Positions 51,171 through 60,168 of a stretch of 64,000 nucleotides of DNA are shown here, one piece after another. A program made the translations under genes and the position numbers. This stretch comes from Halopelagius longus (GTDB lineage Archaea; Halobacteriota; Halobacteria; Halobacteriales; Haloferacaceae). The stretch covers positions 1 to 64,000 of the forward strand of contig NZ_FNKQ01000003.1 in NCBI RefSeq assembly GCF_900100875.1, in the 5' to 3' direction. The notes under the pieces were generated by a model. The model made no database searches, was not told the DNA's origin, and saw only the letters and a program-made list of their open reading frames with translations. Every line of letters starts with the position of its first letter. Position 1 is the first letter of the stretch.

Positions 51171-52355
51171 CTACTTCTCGATGATGCTCTCTTCGACCGC
51201 CTCGCCGAAGTGGCGGGCGGTCTGCTCGTAGTAGAGGAGGATTTCGTCGCCGGCTTCGAGGTCCGTGACCGACGTGCGGCCCTCGCGCGTGTGGACTTTG
51301 ATGGTCTCTGCGTTCTGCAGGAGCGTCTCCACCCTGTCGCCGTCCACGTCGGCCTCGACGCGGAACATCGGCCGCTTCTCTATCTTCACGCGCCCGACGA
51401 TGGCCTCCCGCGTCCGGCCGCTTTCGTCCACCACCTGCACCTCGTCGCCGCTTTTCAGTTCCGAGAGGTACTTCGTCCCGCCGTCGGGCGTCCGGACGTA
51501 CGCGTGGACCGCGCCGGCGTTGACGCGGAACGGTCGGGAGGCGACGTACGGCGACTCGGCCGTCTCCGCGTGGACGAAGAAGAGACCCCGACCCATGCTG
51601 CCGACGAGCATCCCCTCGTCGTGTTCCATCAGGTTGCCCGTATCGACGCAGACCCGGTCGGCCATGCCGGTCCGTTCGACGGCCGTCACCTCGGCCCACC
51701 GGAGTTCCAGCGACTCGCGTTCGGCCTCGTCGCGTATCTCGACGGTCCGGCGAATCTCGTCGGGGTCGTCGCTGTCCAAGAGGACGCCGTCGGAGCCGGA
51801 TTCGAGCGTCTCGAACGCCGTCTTCGCCTCCTCGGCGGAGGTGACGCCCGCGACGAGTTCCGTCTCCTCGCCGATGCGTGCGATGAGGTTCTCCAGGGGG
51901 ATGATCGTCCAGTCGTCCCCGATGACGATGGTGTGGTCCGCGTCCAAGGCCGCCTCCTCGGCGAACGACTCGTAGTCCTTCGAGAGGATGCGGACGTACG
52001 CGCCGTTGGCTCTCTCGTCGTCGCGGCGGAGCGTCGTGAGGTCCGCGGACCCGGAGAAGTCGGAGGGGAGGTCGACGGTGCCGTCGCCCTCGCCGTCCTT
52101 GCCGACGAAGTAGGCGTCGGCGTTCGCGTCCGGCGATTCGTTCTCGGCCTCCTCGACGTCGTCGACGAGGCGAACGTCCCCGCCGTTCCTGAAGGCGGCC
52201 ACGTTCACGTCGCCGAGCGAACGGACGCGTTCGACGTCCTCCTCGTCTACGAGTACCCAATCGACGCCCGCTTCGAGACCCGCGGTGATTCGTCGCTTCC
52301 TCGTCTCCCAGTCGCCGACTGCGTCGTCGGCCTTGAGCCAGACGCTCCGAGTCAT
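51171..52355 (-). CDS. aroB': 3-dehydroquinate synthase II
   Basis: The 394-residue enzyme belongs to the archaeal DHQ synthase II family, which makes 3-dehydroquinate from the C7 product of the aroA'-type aldolase and so replaces the bacterial AroB route. Features are V-W-L-K-A-D at the start and, in the C-terminal half, G-S-M-G-R-G-L-F-F-V-H-A-E-T, R-P-F-R-V-N-A-G-A-V-H-A-Y, then beta-rich sequence. The partner aroA' gene is at 58501. The ATG at 52355 is preferred over one five codons upstream. Confidence 0.93.
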   Translation of the reverse strand: MTRSVWLKADDAVGDWETRKRRITAGLEAGVDWVLVDEEDVERVRSLGDVNVAAFRNGGDVRLVDDVEEAENESPDANADAYFVGKDGEGDGTVDLPSDFSGSADLTTLRRDDERANGAYVRILSKDYESFAEEAALDADHTIVIGDDWTIIPLENLIARIGEETELVAGVTSAEEAKTAFETLESGSDGVLLDSDDPDEIRRTVEIRDEAERESLELRWAEVTAVERTGMADRVCVDTGNLMEHDEGMLVGSMGRGLFFVHAETAESPYVASRPFRVNAGAVHAYVRTPDGGTKYLSELKSGDEVQVVDESGRTREAIVGRVKIEKRPMFRVEADVDGDRVETLLQNAETIKVHTREGRTSVTDLEAGDEILLYYEQTARHFGEAVEESIIEK

Positions 52356-52442
52356 TGTGCGAACCGACACGTCAGTAGGGCTTGAACGTGGCGACTCTCA
52401 ACAGAATTGCCGGGCGACGGGTTCGAGTGCGGAGGCGGGCGG

Positions 52443-54845
52443 TCACTCGAACCGCTCGGGGTCGATTCGCGCCAACCGCATGGCGTTCCCGGTGACTCCG
52501 AGGCTCATCCCCATGTCGCCGACGACGACCGCGAGTGCGACGCTCACAAGTCCGAGCGGAACGCCGAGCGCGAGCAGGAGTTTCACGCCGAGGCTCGCCC
52601 AGATGTTCTGTCGGATGACGCCGTTGGCCGTCTGCGACAGGGCGTACAGGTAGGGAAGCTTCCCGACGTCGTCGCCCATCAGCGCGATGTCGGCGGTTTC
52701 GAGGGCCGCGTCCGTCCCCGCCGCGCCCATGGCGACGCCGACCTCCGCCGTCGCCAGCGCGGGCGCGTCGTTGACGCCGTCGCCGACCATCGCCACGTCG
52801 CCGTACTCGGCCTGCAGCGTTTCGACGGCCTCAACCTTCTCCTCGGGGAGGAGTTCGGCGCGGTACTCGTCGACGCCGACCCGTTCGGCGATGGCCCGCG
52901 CCGTCCCCTCGTTGTCGCCCGTCAGCATCACGACGCGCTCCACGCCGAGTTCCCGCAGACGCTCGACGGCCCGCTTCGACGCCGGACGCACCTCGTCGGC
53001 GACGGCGATAGCGCCCAGAAGCTCGGTCTCCGTCCCCACGAGAACGACCGTCTTACCCTCCCGTTCCAACGCGGCGAGGGTATCCTCGGCGAACGCGCCG
53101 CCGCCGGGTCCGGCCGCGTCCTCGGGGACGACACCGCCGTCGGTCGCCGCGCGCGTCCGCGAGAGGTCGAATCCCAACTCCTCGAAGAGCGCGGGCTTTC
53201 CGGCGTAGTACGTCTCGCCGTCGATATCTCCGCGGATTCCCTTGCCGGTCAGACTCTCGAACGCCGTCGGTTCGGGCGGGTCGCCCGCGCCCGCCTCGTC
53301 GGCGCGGGCGAGGACCGCCGCGGCGATGGGGTGCTCGCTGCGCCGTTCCAGTCCGGCGGCGTGCCGGAGGAGCGTCGACTCGTCGGTCCGCCCGAGGGCG
53401 ACGACGTCGGTGACCGCGAGTTCGCCCTCGGTGAGCGTCCCCGTCTTGTCCACGGCGACGGCGTCGACGTCGCCCATCGCCTCGAGGTAGTTGCCCCCCT
53501 TGATGAGGACGCCGTTCTTCGCGGCGCTGGTGACGCCCGAGACGACGGAGACGGGCGTCGAGATGACGAACGCACAGGGACAGGCGATGACCAACAGCGT
53601 GAGGCCGCGGACGAACCACGTCTGCCAATCGCCGGCGAAGGTGAACGCGTACCCCGCCGCGCCGACCGAAATCGGCTCGCCGACGACGAACGGCGGGACG
53701 GCGGCGGTCAGAATCGCCAAGGCGACCACGGCCGGGGTGTAGTACCCCGAGAACCGGTCGACGAACCGCTCGGTTTCGGTCTTCTTCGCCTGCGCGCCCT
53801 GCACCATCTCGATGATGCGCGAGAGCGTCGAGTCGCCCGCCGTCGAGGTGACCTCCACTTCGAGGTACCCCTCCTCGTTGATTGCGCCGGCGTACACCTC
53901 GTCGCCGGCGGTCTTATCGACGGGAACGCTCTCGCCGGTGATGGGCGACTCGTCCACGGCAGACTCCCCCTCCAGAACCGTCCCGTCGAGCGGAATCTTC
54001 TCGCCCGGACGGACGACGACCGTCTCGCCGACGGCCACGTCTTCGGCGGAGACGGTCACCTCCTCGTCGGTGACGGCTTCGCCGTCTCCTCGGGGCGTCT
54101 CCGACGACCCGGTGTCGCGCCGGACGGTAGCCTCGTCGGGCGACAGTTCCATCAGTTCCCGCAGGGAGTCCCGAGCCCGGTCCATCGCGTAGTCTTCGAG
54201 GAGTTCGGCGATGCTGAACAGGACGGCGAGCGTCGCCGCCTCGACGAAGTAGCCGATGCCCGTCGCGGCGACGATGGCCGTCCCCATCAGCAGGTCGATG
54301 TCGAGGCTCCGGTTCTTCGCTGAGTAGTAGCCGCTTCGGACGACGGGGATACCGCTCGCGGCGACGGCCCCGAGGAACAGCACGTCTGCAAGTGAGAGCG
54401 GGTAGTCGAGGACGCTCGCCACGACGACGTTCTGCGTCGTCAGGAGGAACTCGAAGAGGAGGCCGACGACGACGAACGCCGCGCCGACCCACGTCTTCTT
54501 CGCGCGCGGACTCGTCCAGACGTCGGACGGCGGCGCGATGTCGACGCCGTCGGCCGAACCGTCCGTTTCGTCGGCGTCCGGGCCGCCGACTACCTCGTAC
54601 CCCGCGGCCGCTATCGCCTCGACCACGTCGGCCTCGCTGGCGCGGTCGGGGTCGTACGTGACGGCGGCCGTTCCGGTCGTCGGTTGGAGCGTCGTCTCGA
54701 CGACGCCGTCGACGCGCCGGAGGCTCTTTTCGACCTTCTGCGCGCAGGACGGGCAGTCCATCTCGGGGACGGTGAGGCGAGCGGTCAGTTCCCGCGGCCG
54801 TCCCGCCTCGTTCGTCCGCCCCGCGGCGTTCGATCTGTCGGTCAT
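52443..54845 (-). CDS. zntA: P1B-type heavy metal ATPase (Zn/Cd/Pb exporter)
   Basis: The 800-residue pump has an N-terminal HMA domain (M-D-C-P-S-C near residue 32), eight helices, T-G-E-S in the actuator domain, the metal-binding C-P-C in the sixth helix (about 422), the phosphorylated D-K-T-G-T (about 465), S-E-H-P and G-D-G-V-N-D. The last helices carry the Lys of G-V-K-L-L-L-A-L-G and the Asp of V-V-G-D-M-G-M-S, which mark Zn2+/Cd2+/Pb2+ pumps rather than copper pumps. A palindrome precedes it, and a likely regulator gene is upstream. Confidence 0.92.
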   Translation of the reverse strand: MTDRSNAAGRTNEAGRPRELTARLTVPEMDCPSCAQKVEKSLRRVDGVVETTLQPTTGTAAVTYDPDRASEADVVEAIAAAGYEVVGGPDADETDGSADGVDIAPPSDVWTSPRAKKTWVGAAFVVVGLLFEFLLTTQNVVVASVLDYPLSLADVLFLGAVAASGIPVVRSGYYSAKNRSLDIDLLMGTAIVAATGIGYFVEAATLAVLFSIAELLEDYAMDRARDSLRELMELSPDEATVRRDTGSSETPRGDGEAVTDEEVTVSAEDVAVGETVVVRPGEKIPLDGTVLEGESAVDESPITGESVPVDKTAGDEVYAGAINEEGYLEVEVTSTAGDSTLSRIIEMVQGAQAKKTETERFVDRFSGYYTPAVVALAILTAAVPPFVVGEPISVGAAGYAFTFAGDWQTWFVRGLTLLVIACPCAFVISTPVSVVSGVTSAAKNGVLIKGGNYLEAMGDVDAVAVDKTGTLTEGELAVTDVVALGRTDESTLLRHAAGLERRSEHPIAAAVLARADEAGAGDPPEPTAFESLTGKGIRGDIDGETYYAGKPALFEELGFDLSRTRAATDGGVVPEDAAGPGGGAFAEDTLAALEREGKTVVLVGTETELLGAIAVADEVRPASKRAVERLRELGVERVVMLTGDNEGTARAIAERVGVDEYRAELLPEEKVEAVETLQAEYGDVAMVGDGVNDAPALATAEVGVAMGAAGTDAALETADIALMGDDVGKLPYLYALSQTANGVIRQNIWASLGVKLLLALGVPLGLVSVALAVVVGDMGMSLGVTGNAMRLARIDPERFE

Positions 54846-54882
54846 CGCTTCGAGGTAGGGGCGGCAGTTCGATAAGGGTTAG

Positions 54883-54896
54883 TTGGAATATTCCAA
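54883..54896 (-). promoter_or_regulatory. perfect palindrome TTGGAATATTCCAA before the metal ATPase gene
   Basis: This 14-base perfect palindrome lies 38-51 bases upstream of the ATPase start and only six bases after the stop codon of the upstream regulator gene. It overlaps the A+T-rich stretch that could act as the TATA element. A site here could block or assist TBP binding. The neighbouring HTH protein is the obvious candidate ligand. Confidence 0.65.
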
Positions 54897-54901
54897 AACC
54901 A

Positions 54902-55651
54902 TCAGAGCGGTGCGGACGCTCCGTCCGTCAGTCTCTCGCCGGCGACGTACCGCTTGGCCAACTGCTCTTCGGCCCGGCGGAGGCGGTAGGTGAGCGTCGA
55001 CCGCGGCACGTCGAGGTGGTCGGCGAGGTTGCCGACGTCGACCTCGCGCGGGGACTCGTAGTAGCCGTGTTCGACGGCGGCCCTGAGTGCGGCCTCCTGT
55101 TCCGGGGAGAGACCGCCCGCGCCGCCGTCCGTCCCGCCGGCCGACGCCGACGTGTCCGCCGTCCGGAGCATCTCCATCCGGGCGCAGTCGCCGACCGCCG
55201 CGCCGAGGGCGTCGAAGAACGCCGCCACGTCGCCCTCGCCGGGGTGGATGATGCGCCACGTGTAGTGACGACCCTCGTGGCGCGTCTCGAACAACACGCC
55301 GTCGCCGAGGTGGTCGCGGGCGATGTGGGGGACGGACGCGCAGGCGGGCGTGCGCTCCCAGTCGGAGTAGAGAACGAGCGTGTCGTCGGTGTGGTCGAGG
55401 ACGCGGGTTGTCTGGGTCGCGCCGCAGTCGTCGGTCGCGAGGCAATCGGCGTAGTAGTCGCTGTTGAGAAAGGCGTCCTCGACGTCGTCGAGGGCGTCCG
55501 GGCTCCCGACGGCGTGGTCGACCCGCCAGAGGCGTTCGTCGGTGGCGTGCAGCGACAGCGACCGAACGCGGGCGTCGGGGTGGTCCGCGAGGGTGTCGGC
55601 CACCCTGTTGCATCCGGGTTCGTACTCGAGGGCGAAGACGAGTTCGCGCAT
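54902..55651 (-). CDS. HTH-10 (bacterio-opsin activator-like) regulator, likely metal-responsive
   Basis: The 249-residue protein has an N-terminal sensor-like part (about 1-165) with several Cys and His (P-G-C-N, D-Y-Y-A-D-C, D-D-C-G-A, P-A-C-A, G-D-C-A-R-M) and a C-terminal HTH-10 domain (about 185-240; L-S-P-E-Q-E-A-A-L-R-A-A-V-E-H-G-Y-Y, V-P-R-S-T-L-T-Y-R-L). It is 56 bases upstream of the metal ATPase gene on the same strand, as in the Halobacterium zinc-exporter locus as I recall it. The Cys residues suggest direct metal sensing; this is inferred. Confidence 0.82.
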   Translation of the reverse strand: MRELVFALEYEPGCNRVADTLADHPDARVRSLSLHATDERLWRVDHAVGSPDALDDVEDAFLNSDYYADCLATDDCGATQTTRVLDHTDDTLVLYSDWERTPACASVPHIARDHLGDGVLFETRHEGRHYTWRIIHPGEGDVAAFFDALGAAVGDCARMEMLRTADTSASAGGTDGGAGGLSPEQEAALRAAVEHGYYESPREVDVGNLADHLDVPRSTLTYRLRRAEEQLAKRYVAGERLTDGASAPL

Positions 55652-55820
55652 ACCGCGACTTGGGGCCGCCCGGACATAACACGTGACCTCGGCCGTTCGT
55701 CCGACCGGCGTCGGTCACACCATCGAAGTCGTGGTGATTCGCACCCGACATCGGAGGATGTTTGATGCGTGACTTCTGTGCATCGGCGTTGAGGAAGAAT
55801 CAGTCGCTCGGTATGGCTGC

Positions 55821-56336
55821 TTATTTGTCATCGGCTAATAGCCCAAAAAAGCGGGTATCCACGTATTCACCGTCAACGAAGTAATGCTCTCGTAGGTAGC
55901 CTTCTTCTTCAAACCCTAATTTCTCAAGAATCCGTTGAGAAGTCTTATTGCCTTCAAAAACACGCGCCATGACCTTATGCAAGCCTCTCTCGTTGAATGC
56001 GTATCTCAGGCCGAGTTCGGCAGCCTCAGTCGCATACCCATTTCCTTGTTCTTCGGGAGAAACCCAGTATCCGATTTCCCCACGGCCCGCGACGTCGTCG
56101 ATTCTGAACAGCCACAGGAATCCAACCGGAACACTATCTCGACACGGCAAGAAGTGAACCTCGGTGTCATTAGTCTCAAGGAAATCGGAGAGTCGCTCGC
56201 TATCTATCGGATCGGTCTTAGCAAACCAGTGACGGAGTTCAGGTGAATTCCAGTGGCTCCGAATGAATTCTCTATCTTCTGATTCGACAGTTCGGAGTGA
56301 CAATCTGTCACTTTCGAGGAACACCGGTCCGGGCAT
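55821..56336 (-). CDS. GNAT N-acetyltransferase (RimJ/RimL type), A+T-rich gene
   Basis: The 171-residue protein begins M-P-G-P-V-F-L-E-S-D-R-L-S-L-R, a typical haloarchaeal start of this group. The acetyl-CoA site is visible in E-Q-G-N-G-Y-A-T-E-A (about 104-113) and N-K-T-S-Q-R-I-L-E-K-L-G-F (about 139-151). Possible substrates are ribosomal N-termini, amino groups of antibiotics or small amines. Base content is far below its neighbours (26 G/C in the 60 bases from 55861), with many A/T-ending codons, pointing to transfer. In-frame ATGs at 56357 and 56435 are possible alternative starts. Confidence 0.82.
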   Translation of the reverse strand: MPGPVFLESDRLSLRTVESEDREFIRSHWNSPELRHWFAKTDPIDSERLSDFLETNDTEVHFLPCRDSVPVGFLWLFRIDDVAGRGEIGYWVSPEEQGNGYATEAAELGLRYAFNERGLHKVMARVFEGNKTSQRILEKLGFEEEGYLREHYFVDGEYVDTRFFGLLADDK

Positions 56337-57298
56337 ACTCCGGAGTACGTCTCTCATCTGTTTGAAACTATTCTGCGGACTTAGATTGAGATGGTGCCGG
56401 CGACCGGTGTGCGTGCTGTACTGACCAATTCCCACTATTCCTCCGTGACCGTACTAGGCGCAGACCGGTATCCTCCGAAACGGGGATCGCACCCGGCACC
56501 CTCAATTCGATATAGCATTCGGGAGTTTATTCGCCGGTGAGAGGGGGTCTTCGGCGTCGTCGTTCACTCGGCGAGCGAGTTTCCCGGACACGTCGAAAAG
56601 GGCCTTCACCGGCCGATAACGAGGTTCTCTCCCTCGAAAACATCCACGGCGCTCACGGCGGCGTCAGCGTCCCGCCCGAAGATATCGACGCGCGACCCGA
56701 CGCGGCGTTCGACGGGACGTGCGTTCCGAGGTGAGTTCCCGGCCCGAGAACGCACGGCCGACTCGCCCGGTTACACCTCCGGAGTTCCGTCCGCGATGAC
56801 TGCCTGCACCCGGGGCTGAGCAGTGATATGGTAACACGTAACGAAAGGAGTCGGAGAGGTGCAGAACCGGGGTGGTATCGAGGAGGACCGTCGAGATGCT
56901 GCAATCGAGTTCCATCGTCCACCCGAGGTCACTCACCGCCGAACGCCGACTCGTCGGGAGGTTCGTCACTGCGCGCGAGTCGAAACGTGTTCGACCGACA
57001 TCCAGTCCGCCACCGGCCGGTATCACCCGAGAATCCCGGGATATCTCGAATTACGGCGACGGTCCAGCGCCGAGACGGTGCCCGCTGACGAAACCGGCCG
57101 TAGAAGCGCCGTCGGAGGGCAACGCGGCACTCGACGAGAGCGCGAGTCGAGGGCTACAGCAGAGTTATAAACCGAATACAGCGATACCAAATAGGGCTGT
57201 TCGGTGAAATCGGAGCCTCGACGGAGGAGGCGCGTCGCTCCGAGCGCCTTCGAGCGAAAACCAGAGAATCGAGAGGAAGAGAGCCTGTTACCGGGGAA
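56337..57298. other. long gene-free spacer, relatively A+T-rich
   Basis: In these 962 bases I find no frame that looks like a haloarchaeal protein: all ORFs are short, basic and without acidic bias. TATA-like stretches occur (GTTTATTC near 56526 and TTATAAAC near 57166). Base content is lower than in flanking genes (about 33 of 60 G/C in the line from 57121). The region may hold decayed coding sequence or an unrecognised small RNA. Confidence 0.6.
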
Positions 57299-58375
57299 CT
57301 ACTCGGGTGCGATGCCGCCCTCGTTTCTCGTGAGGAGGTAGAGGACGAACGAGGAGAGCCAGTGGGACCCGGCGTAGTTGTCGGTGAACGCGCGTTCTAA
57401 CCCGTACTCGGCGTGTTTCTCCGCGCTCCGGCGGAACGCCTCGGCGTACCGGTGCCCGTCGAGGGCGGACGCGAGGCCCGCCGCGCACCACGCTTTCGAG
57501 ACGTTCAGCCCGACGAGGTGGAGCGCGACCCCCTCCTCGGGGTCCGAATCGGCGCGGACGGGTTCGAGGACGGAATCGTACGGGGGGCGGGTCAGGTCTG
57601 GGAAGAACCCCTCGACCCACGTCGTGAACTCCTCGCGGTCGTAGACGCGACGCATGAGGTCCGCCTCCGTCAGCGACGGCGAGAGGAAGTCCCACCCGAG
57701 CGGTTCGTACTCGACCGGGTAGTCCCGGTCCCCGGCGAAGAACGCCGTCGCCGTCTCCGAGACGTCGGCTTCGAGTTCCTCGTCGGACACCGTCCGCGCG
57801 TAATCGAGGGCGCAGTGGAGGGCGAACGCGGAGTTCTGGTGGGTGCCGACGCGGAACGGTCGCTCCTGCGTCAGAAACTCCGAGCGAACGAGGGAGCGCA
57901 CCGTCCGCTCTAGCGGTTCGAGCACCGAGCGCCACTCGTCGGCGTAGTCGTCGTCCCAGCGGTGCAGTTCCGACGCGAGGTGGAGGAGCCACGCCCAGCC
58001 GTACGGCTTCTCGAACGAGGGGTTCCGCTCGAACTGCTCGACTTCGCGTTCGACGTTCTCGGGTGTGAACCGCCCGTCGATGCTCTCGACGATTCGGGAC
58101 CGCTCGGGGTGCTCTTCGAACAGTCGGAGTTGGCGGACGAGCGCCCAGTGACTGTGCACCGCGGAGTGCCAGTCGTAACAACCGAAGAACACCGGATGCC
58201 GCTCCTTCGGCCGCGGACCGCCGGAGGGGGAGTCGACGGACCGAACGTGGTGCGGGAACTCCGTTTCGAGCGACTCCAGCGGGTGGTGCGCGAGCGTCTC
58301 CGCCACCTCCGAGTCGAACCAATCGCTCCTCCCCGCGAGGACCGTCTCGGTATCGGCGTCGGCGAGTGTCTCCAT
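57299..58375 (-). CDS. DUF2891 family protein
   Basis: The 358-residue protein fits DUF2891: an all-helical, probably alpha/alpha-barrel protein with H-P-V-F-F-G-C-Y-D-W-H-S-A-V-H-S-H-W near residue 60, G-W-A-W-L-L-H-L-A-S-E-L, G-T-H-Q-N-S-A-F-A-L and Y-A-G-S-H-W-L-S-S-F near the end. The rows of Trp and His resemble glycoside hydrolase-like barrels, but activity is unknown. The ATG at 58375 is used because earlier codons are basic. It is transcribed alone. Confidence 0.83.
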   Translation of the reverse strand: METLADADTETVLAGRSDWFDSEVAETLAHHPLESLETEFPHHVRSVDSPSGGPRPKERHPVFFGCYDWHSAVHSHWALVRQLRLFEEHPERSRIVESIDGRFTPENVEREVEQFERNPSFEKPYGWAWLLHLASELHRWDDDYADEWRSVLEPLERTVRSLVRSEFLTQERPFRVGTHQNSAFALHCALDYARTVSDEELEADVSETATAFFAGDRDYPVEYEPLGWDFLSPSLTEADLMRRVYDREEFTTWVEGFFPDLTRPPYDSVLEPVRADSDPEEGVALHLVGLNVSKAWCAAGLASALDGHRYAEAFRRSAEKHAEYGLERAFTDNYAGSHWLSSFVLYLLTRNEGGIAPE

Positions 58376-58500
58376 CGGACGGGTCGTTTCTCCCTCTCCG
58401 TATTTAATCGGTTGCCGGCGTGGTACGTGGAGACGGGGCGCGAAGACGGGACGCACAGACGAGGCGCGCGGCGCGTCGAGAGAAGAGTAGAACGGCGGCG

Positions 58501-59295
58501 TTACGCTTCGATGCCGAGTCCGGCTTTGCGGAGTGCGCTCTCGGTGTCGGCGTCGTCGTGGACGACTGCGCTCACTGCGCGCGTGATGGCCTCGGGGTCG
58601 TCGTGTTGGAAGATGGAGCGACCCATCGAGATGCCCGCCGCGCCGCCGTCCATCGCGCCGCGAACCATCTCGACGGTTTCTCTGTCCGTGCCGCGACTCC
58701 CGCCGGCGATGATGACCGGCAGGCGCGTCGCGTTACAGACGCGTTCGAAGGAGTCGCCGTCGCCGGAGTACGCCGTCTTCACGACGTCCGCGCCCAGTTC
58801 CTCGGCGAGGCGAACCGCGTGGGCGAGGCTCTCGGCGTCGTGTTCGTCGACTCCGGGGCCGCGCGCGTAGTTCATCGCGAGGACGGGCACGCCGTAGCGG
58901 TGCGCCGTCTCGGTCAGTTCGCCGAGTTGGGTCATCTGGTCGGGTTCGTGCTCCGACCCGACGTTCATGTGGAACGAGACGGCGTCGGCGCCGGAGCGAA
59001 GGGCCTCCTCGACCGATCCGGTGATGCGTTTGTCGTTCTCGTCGGGACCGATGACCGTCGATCCGTTCAGGTGGACGATGTAGCCCTTGCCGTTCTTGTT
59101 CGGGTGGACGCGCCGGGCGACGCCCTTCTGCGTGAGAACCGCGTCCGCGCCGCCGCGCGTGATGGCGTCTACCGTCGATTCCAACTCTACGAGACCCTTG
59201 ACCGGGCCGAGCGTGATTCCGTGGTCCATCGGGACGACGACGTACCGTCCCCCTGTCGAGATGCGTTCGAGTCGTGCGTCGAGTCCTACGTGCAT
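58501..59295 (-). CDS. aroA': 2-amino-3,7-dideoxy-D-threo-hept-6-ulosonate synthase (class I aldolase type)
   Basis: The 264-residue protein belongs to the archaeal class I aldolase (DhnA) family. It has M-D-H-G-I-T-L-G-P near residue 23, the Schiff-base lysine in [10 protein letters not shown] and the phosphate-binding G-G-S-R-G-T and I-S-M-G-R. Next to trp genes this type makes the C7 precursor for archaeal aromatic amino acids, working with DHQ synthase II at 51171. A fructose-bisphosphate aldolase function is the alternative; location favours the aromatic pathway. It follows trpA by 30 bases. Confidence 0.87.
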   Translation of the reverse strand: MHVGLDARLERISTGGRYVVVPMDHGITLGPVKGLVELESTVDAITRGGADAVLTQKGVARRVHPNKNGKGYIVHLNGSTVIGPDENDKRITGSVEEALRSGADAVSFHMNVGSEHEPDQMTQLGELTETAHRYGVPVLAMNYARGPGVDEHDAESLAHAVRLAEELGADVVKTAYSGDGDSFERVCNATRLPVIIAGGSRGTDRETVEMVRGAMDGGAAGISMGRSIFQHDDPEAITRAVSAVVHDDADTESALRKAGLGIEA

Positions 59296-59325
59296 TGTAT
59301 TGTGTGAGACTGTAGCAACCTCGGG

Positions 59326-60168
59326 TTATGTGCGTTCCGCTTGTGGCTCACGTTGCGCGAATCCGCGTTCGGATCCGTCCTTCAGTTCGCGAGCCAGCGA
59401 TTCGAGTCGGTCCGCGACCGCTTCCGCGTCCTCGCCGTTCTCGTGACCTTGCGCGACGATATCCACGAGAGCGCTCCCGACGATGATGCCGTCGGCGCCG
59501 CCGGCGACGATTCGCTCGGCGTGGTCGCCCGTCTTGATGCCGAATCCGACCGCCTTCGGCACGTCGTAGTCGGCGAGGCGTTCGAGGCTCTCCTCGGTCT
59601 GTCCGGACACGTCGTCGCGCGCGCCGGTGACGCCGAGTCGGGCCTGGACGTAGACGTAGCCCGACACTTGCTCCATGATGCGTTCGAGTCGCTCCCCGCG
59701 CGTCGTCGGCGCGACGATGAACACGAGGTCCAACCCGAACTCGTCGCAGGCCTCCCGCAGGGGGTCCGCCTCCTCGGCGGGCAGGTCCGGAACGACGAAC
59801 CCCGAGAGGCCCACCTCCGCGGCCTTCTCGACGAACGGGCGCGGCCCGGATTCGTCTCCAAATTGGTAGATGAGGTTGTAGTACGTCATGCAGACGAGGG
59901 GCACGTCCACGTCGAGGTCCTCCACGAACTCGAAGAAGCGGTCGGGCGTCATCCCGGCCTCTAAGGAGCGAACGACCGCCCCTTGGATGGTCGAACCCTC
60001 GGCGACGGGTTCCGAGAAGGGGAGGCCGAGTTCGATGACGTCCGCGCCGCCGCGTTCGAGGGCTTCGACGTACTTCAGCGACGACTCGTAGTCCGGGTCG
60101 CCCGCCGCGAGGTACGGAACGAACGCCGGGCCGTCCGCGAACGCCGCTTCGAGGGCGTCGTTCGCCAT
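59326..60168 (-). CDS. trpA: tryptophan synthase alpha chain
   Basis: The 280-residue TIM barrel cleaves indole-3-glycerol phosphate. The catalytic Glu of I-E-L-G-L-P-F-S is present. The second acid, Asp60 in enterobacteria, is Glu here (E-P-V-A-E-G instead of D-P-L-A-D-G), probably a lineage-specific variant. The phosphate site G-F-G-I-K and [10 protein letters not shown] is normal. It starts one base after the trpB stop codon, so the chains are made together. Confidence 0.94.
   Translation of the reverse strand: MANDALEAAFADGPAFVPYLAAGDPDYESSLKYVEALERGGADVIELGLPFSEPVAEGSTIQGAVVRSLEAGMTPDRFFEFVEDLDVDVPLVCMTYYNLIYQFGDESGPRPFVEKAAEVGLSGFVVPDLPAEEADPLREACDEFGLDLVFIVAPTTRGERLERIMEQVSGYVYVQARLGVTGARDDVSGQTEESLERLADYDVPKAVGFGIKTGDHAERIVAGGADGIIVGSALVDIVAQGHENGEDAEAVADRLESLARELKDGSERGFAQREPQAERT

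Noticed and set aside
52407-54323. 638-residue open frame opposite the metal ATPase
   Set aside because: It is antisense to a gene with all P-type ATPase motifs; its own product has none.
56537-56734. 65-codon ORF in the gene-free spacer
   Set aside because: The start is a GTG without a clear promoter distance, the first half is basic, and no family is recognised; not enough to call a gene.
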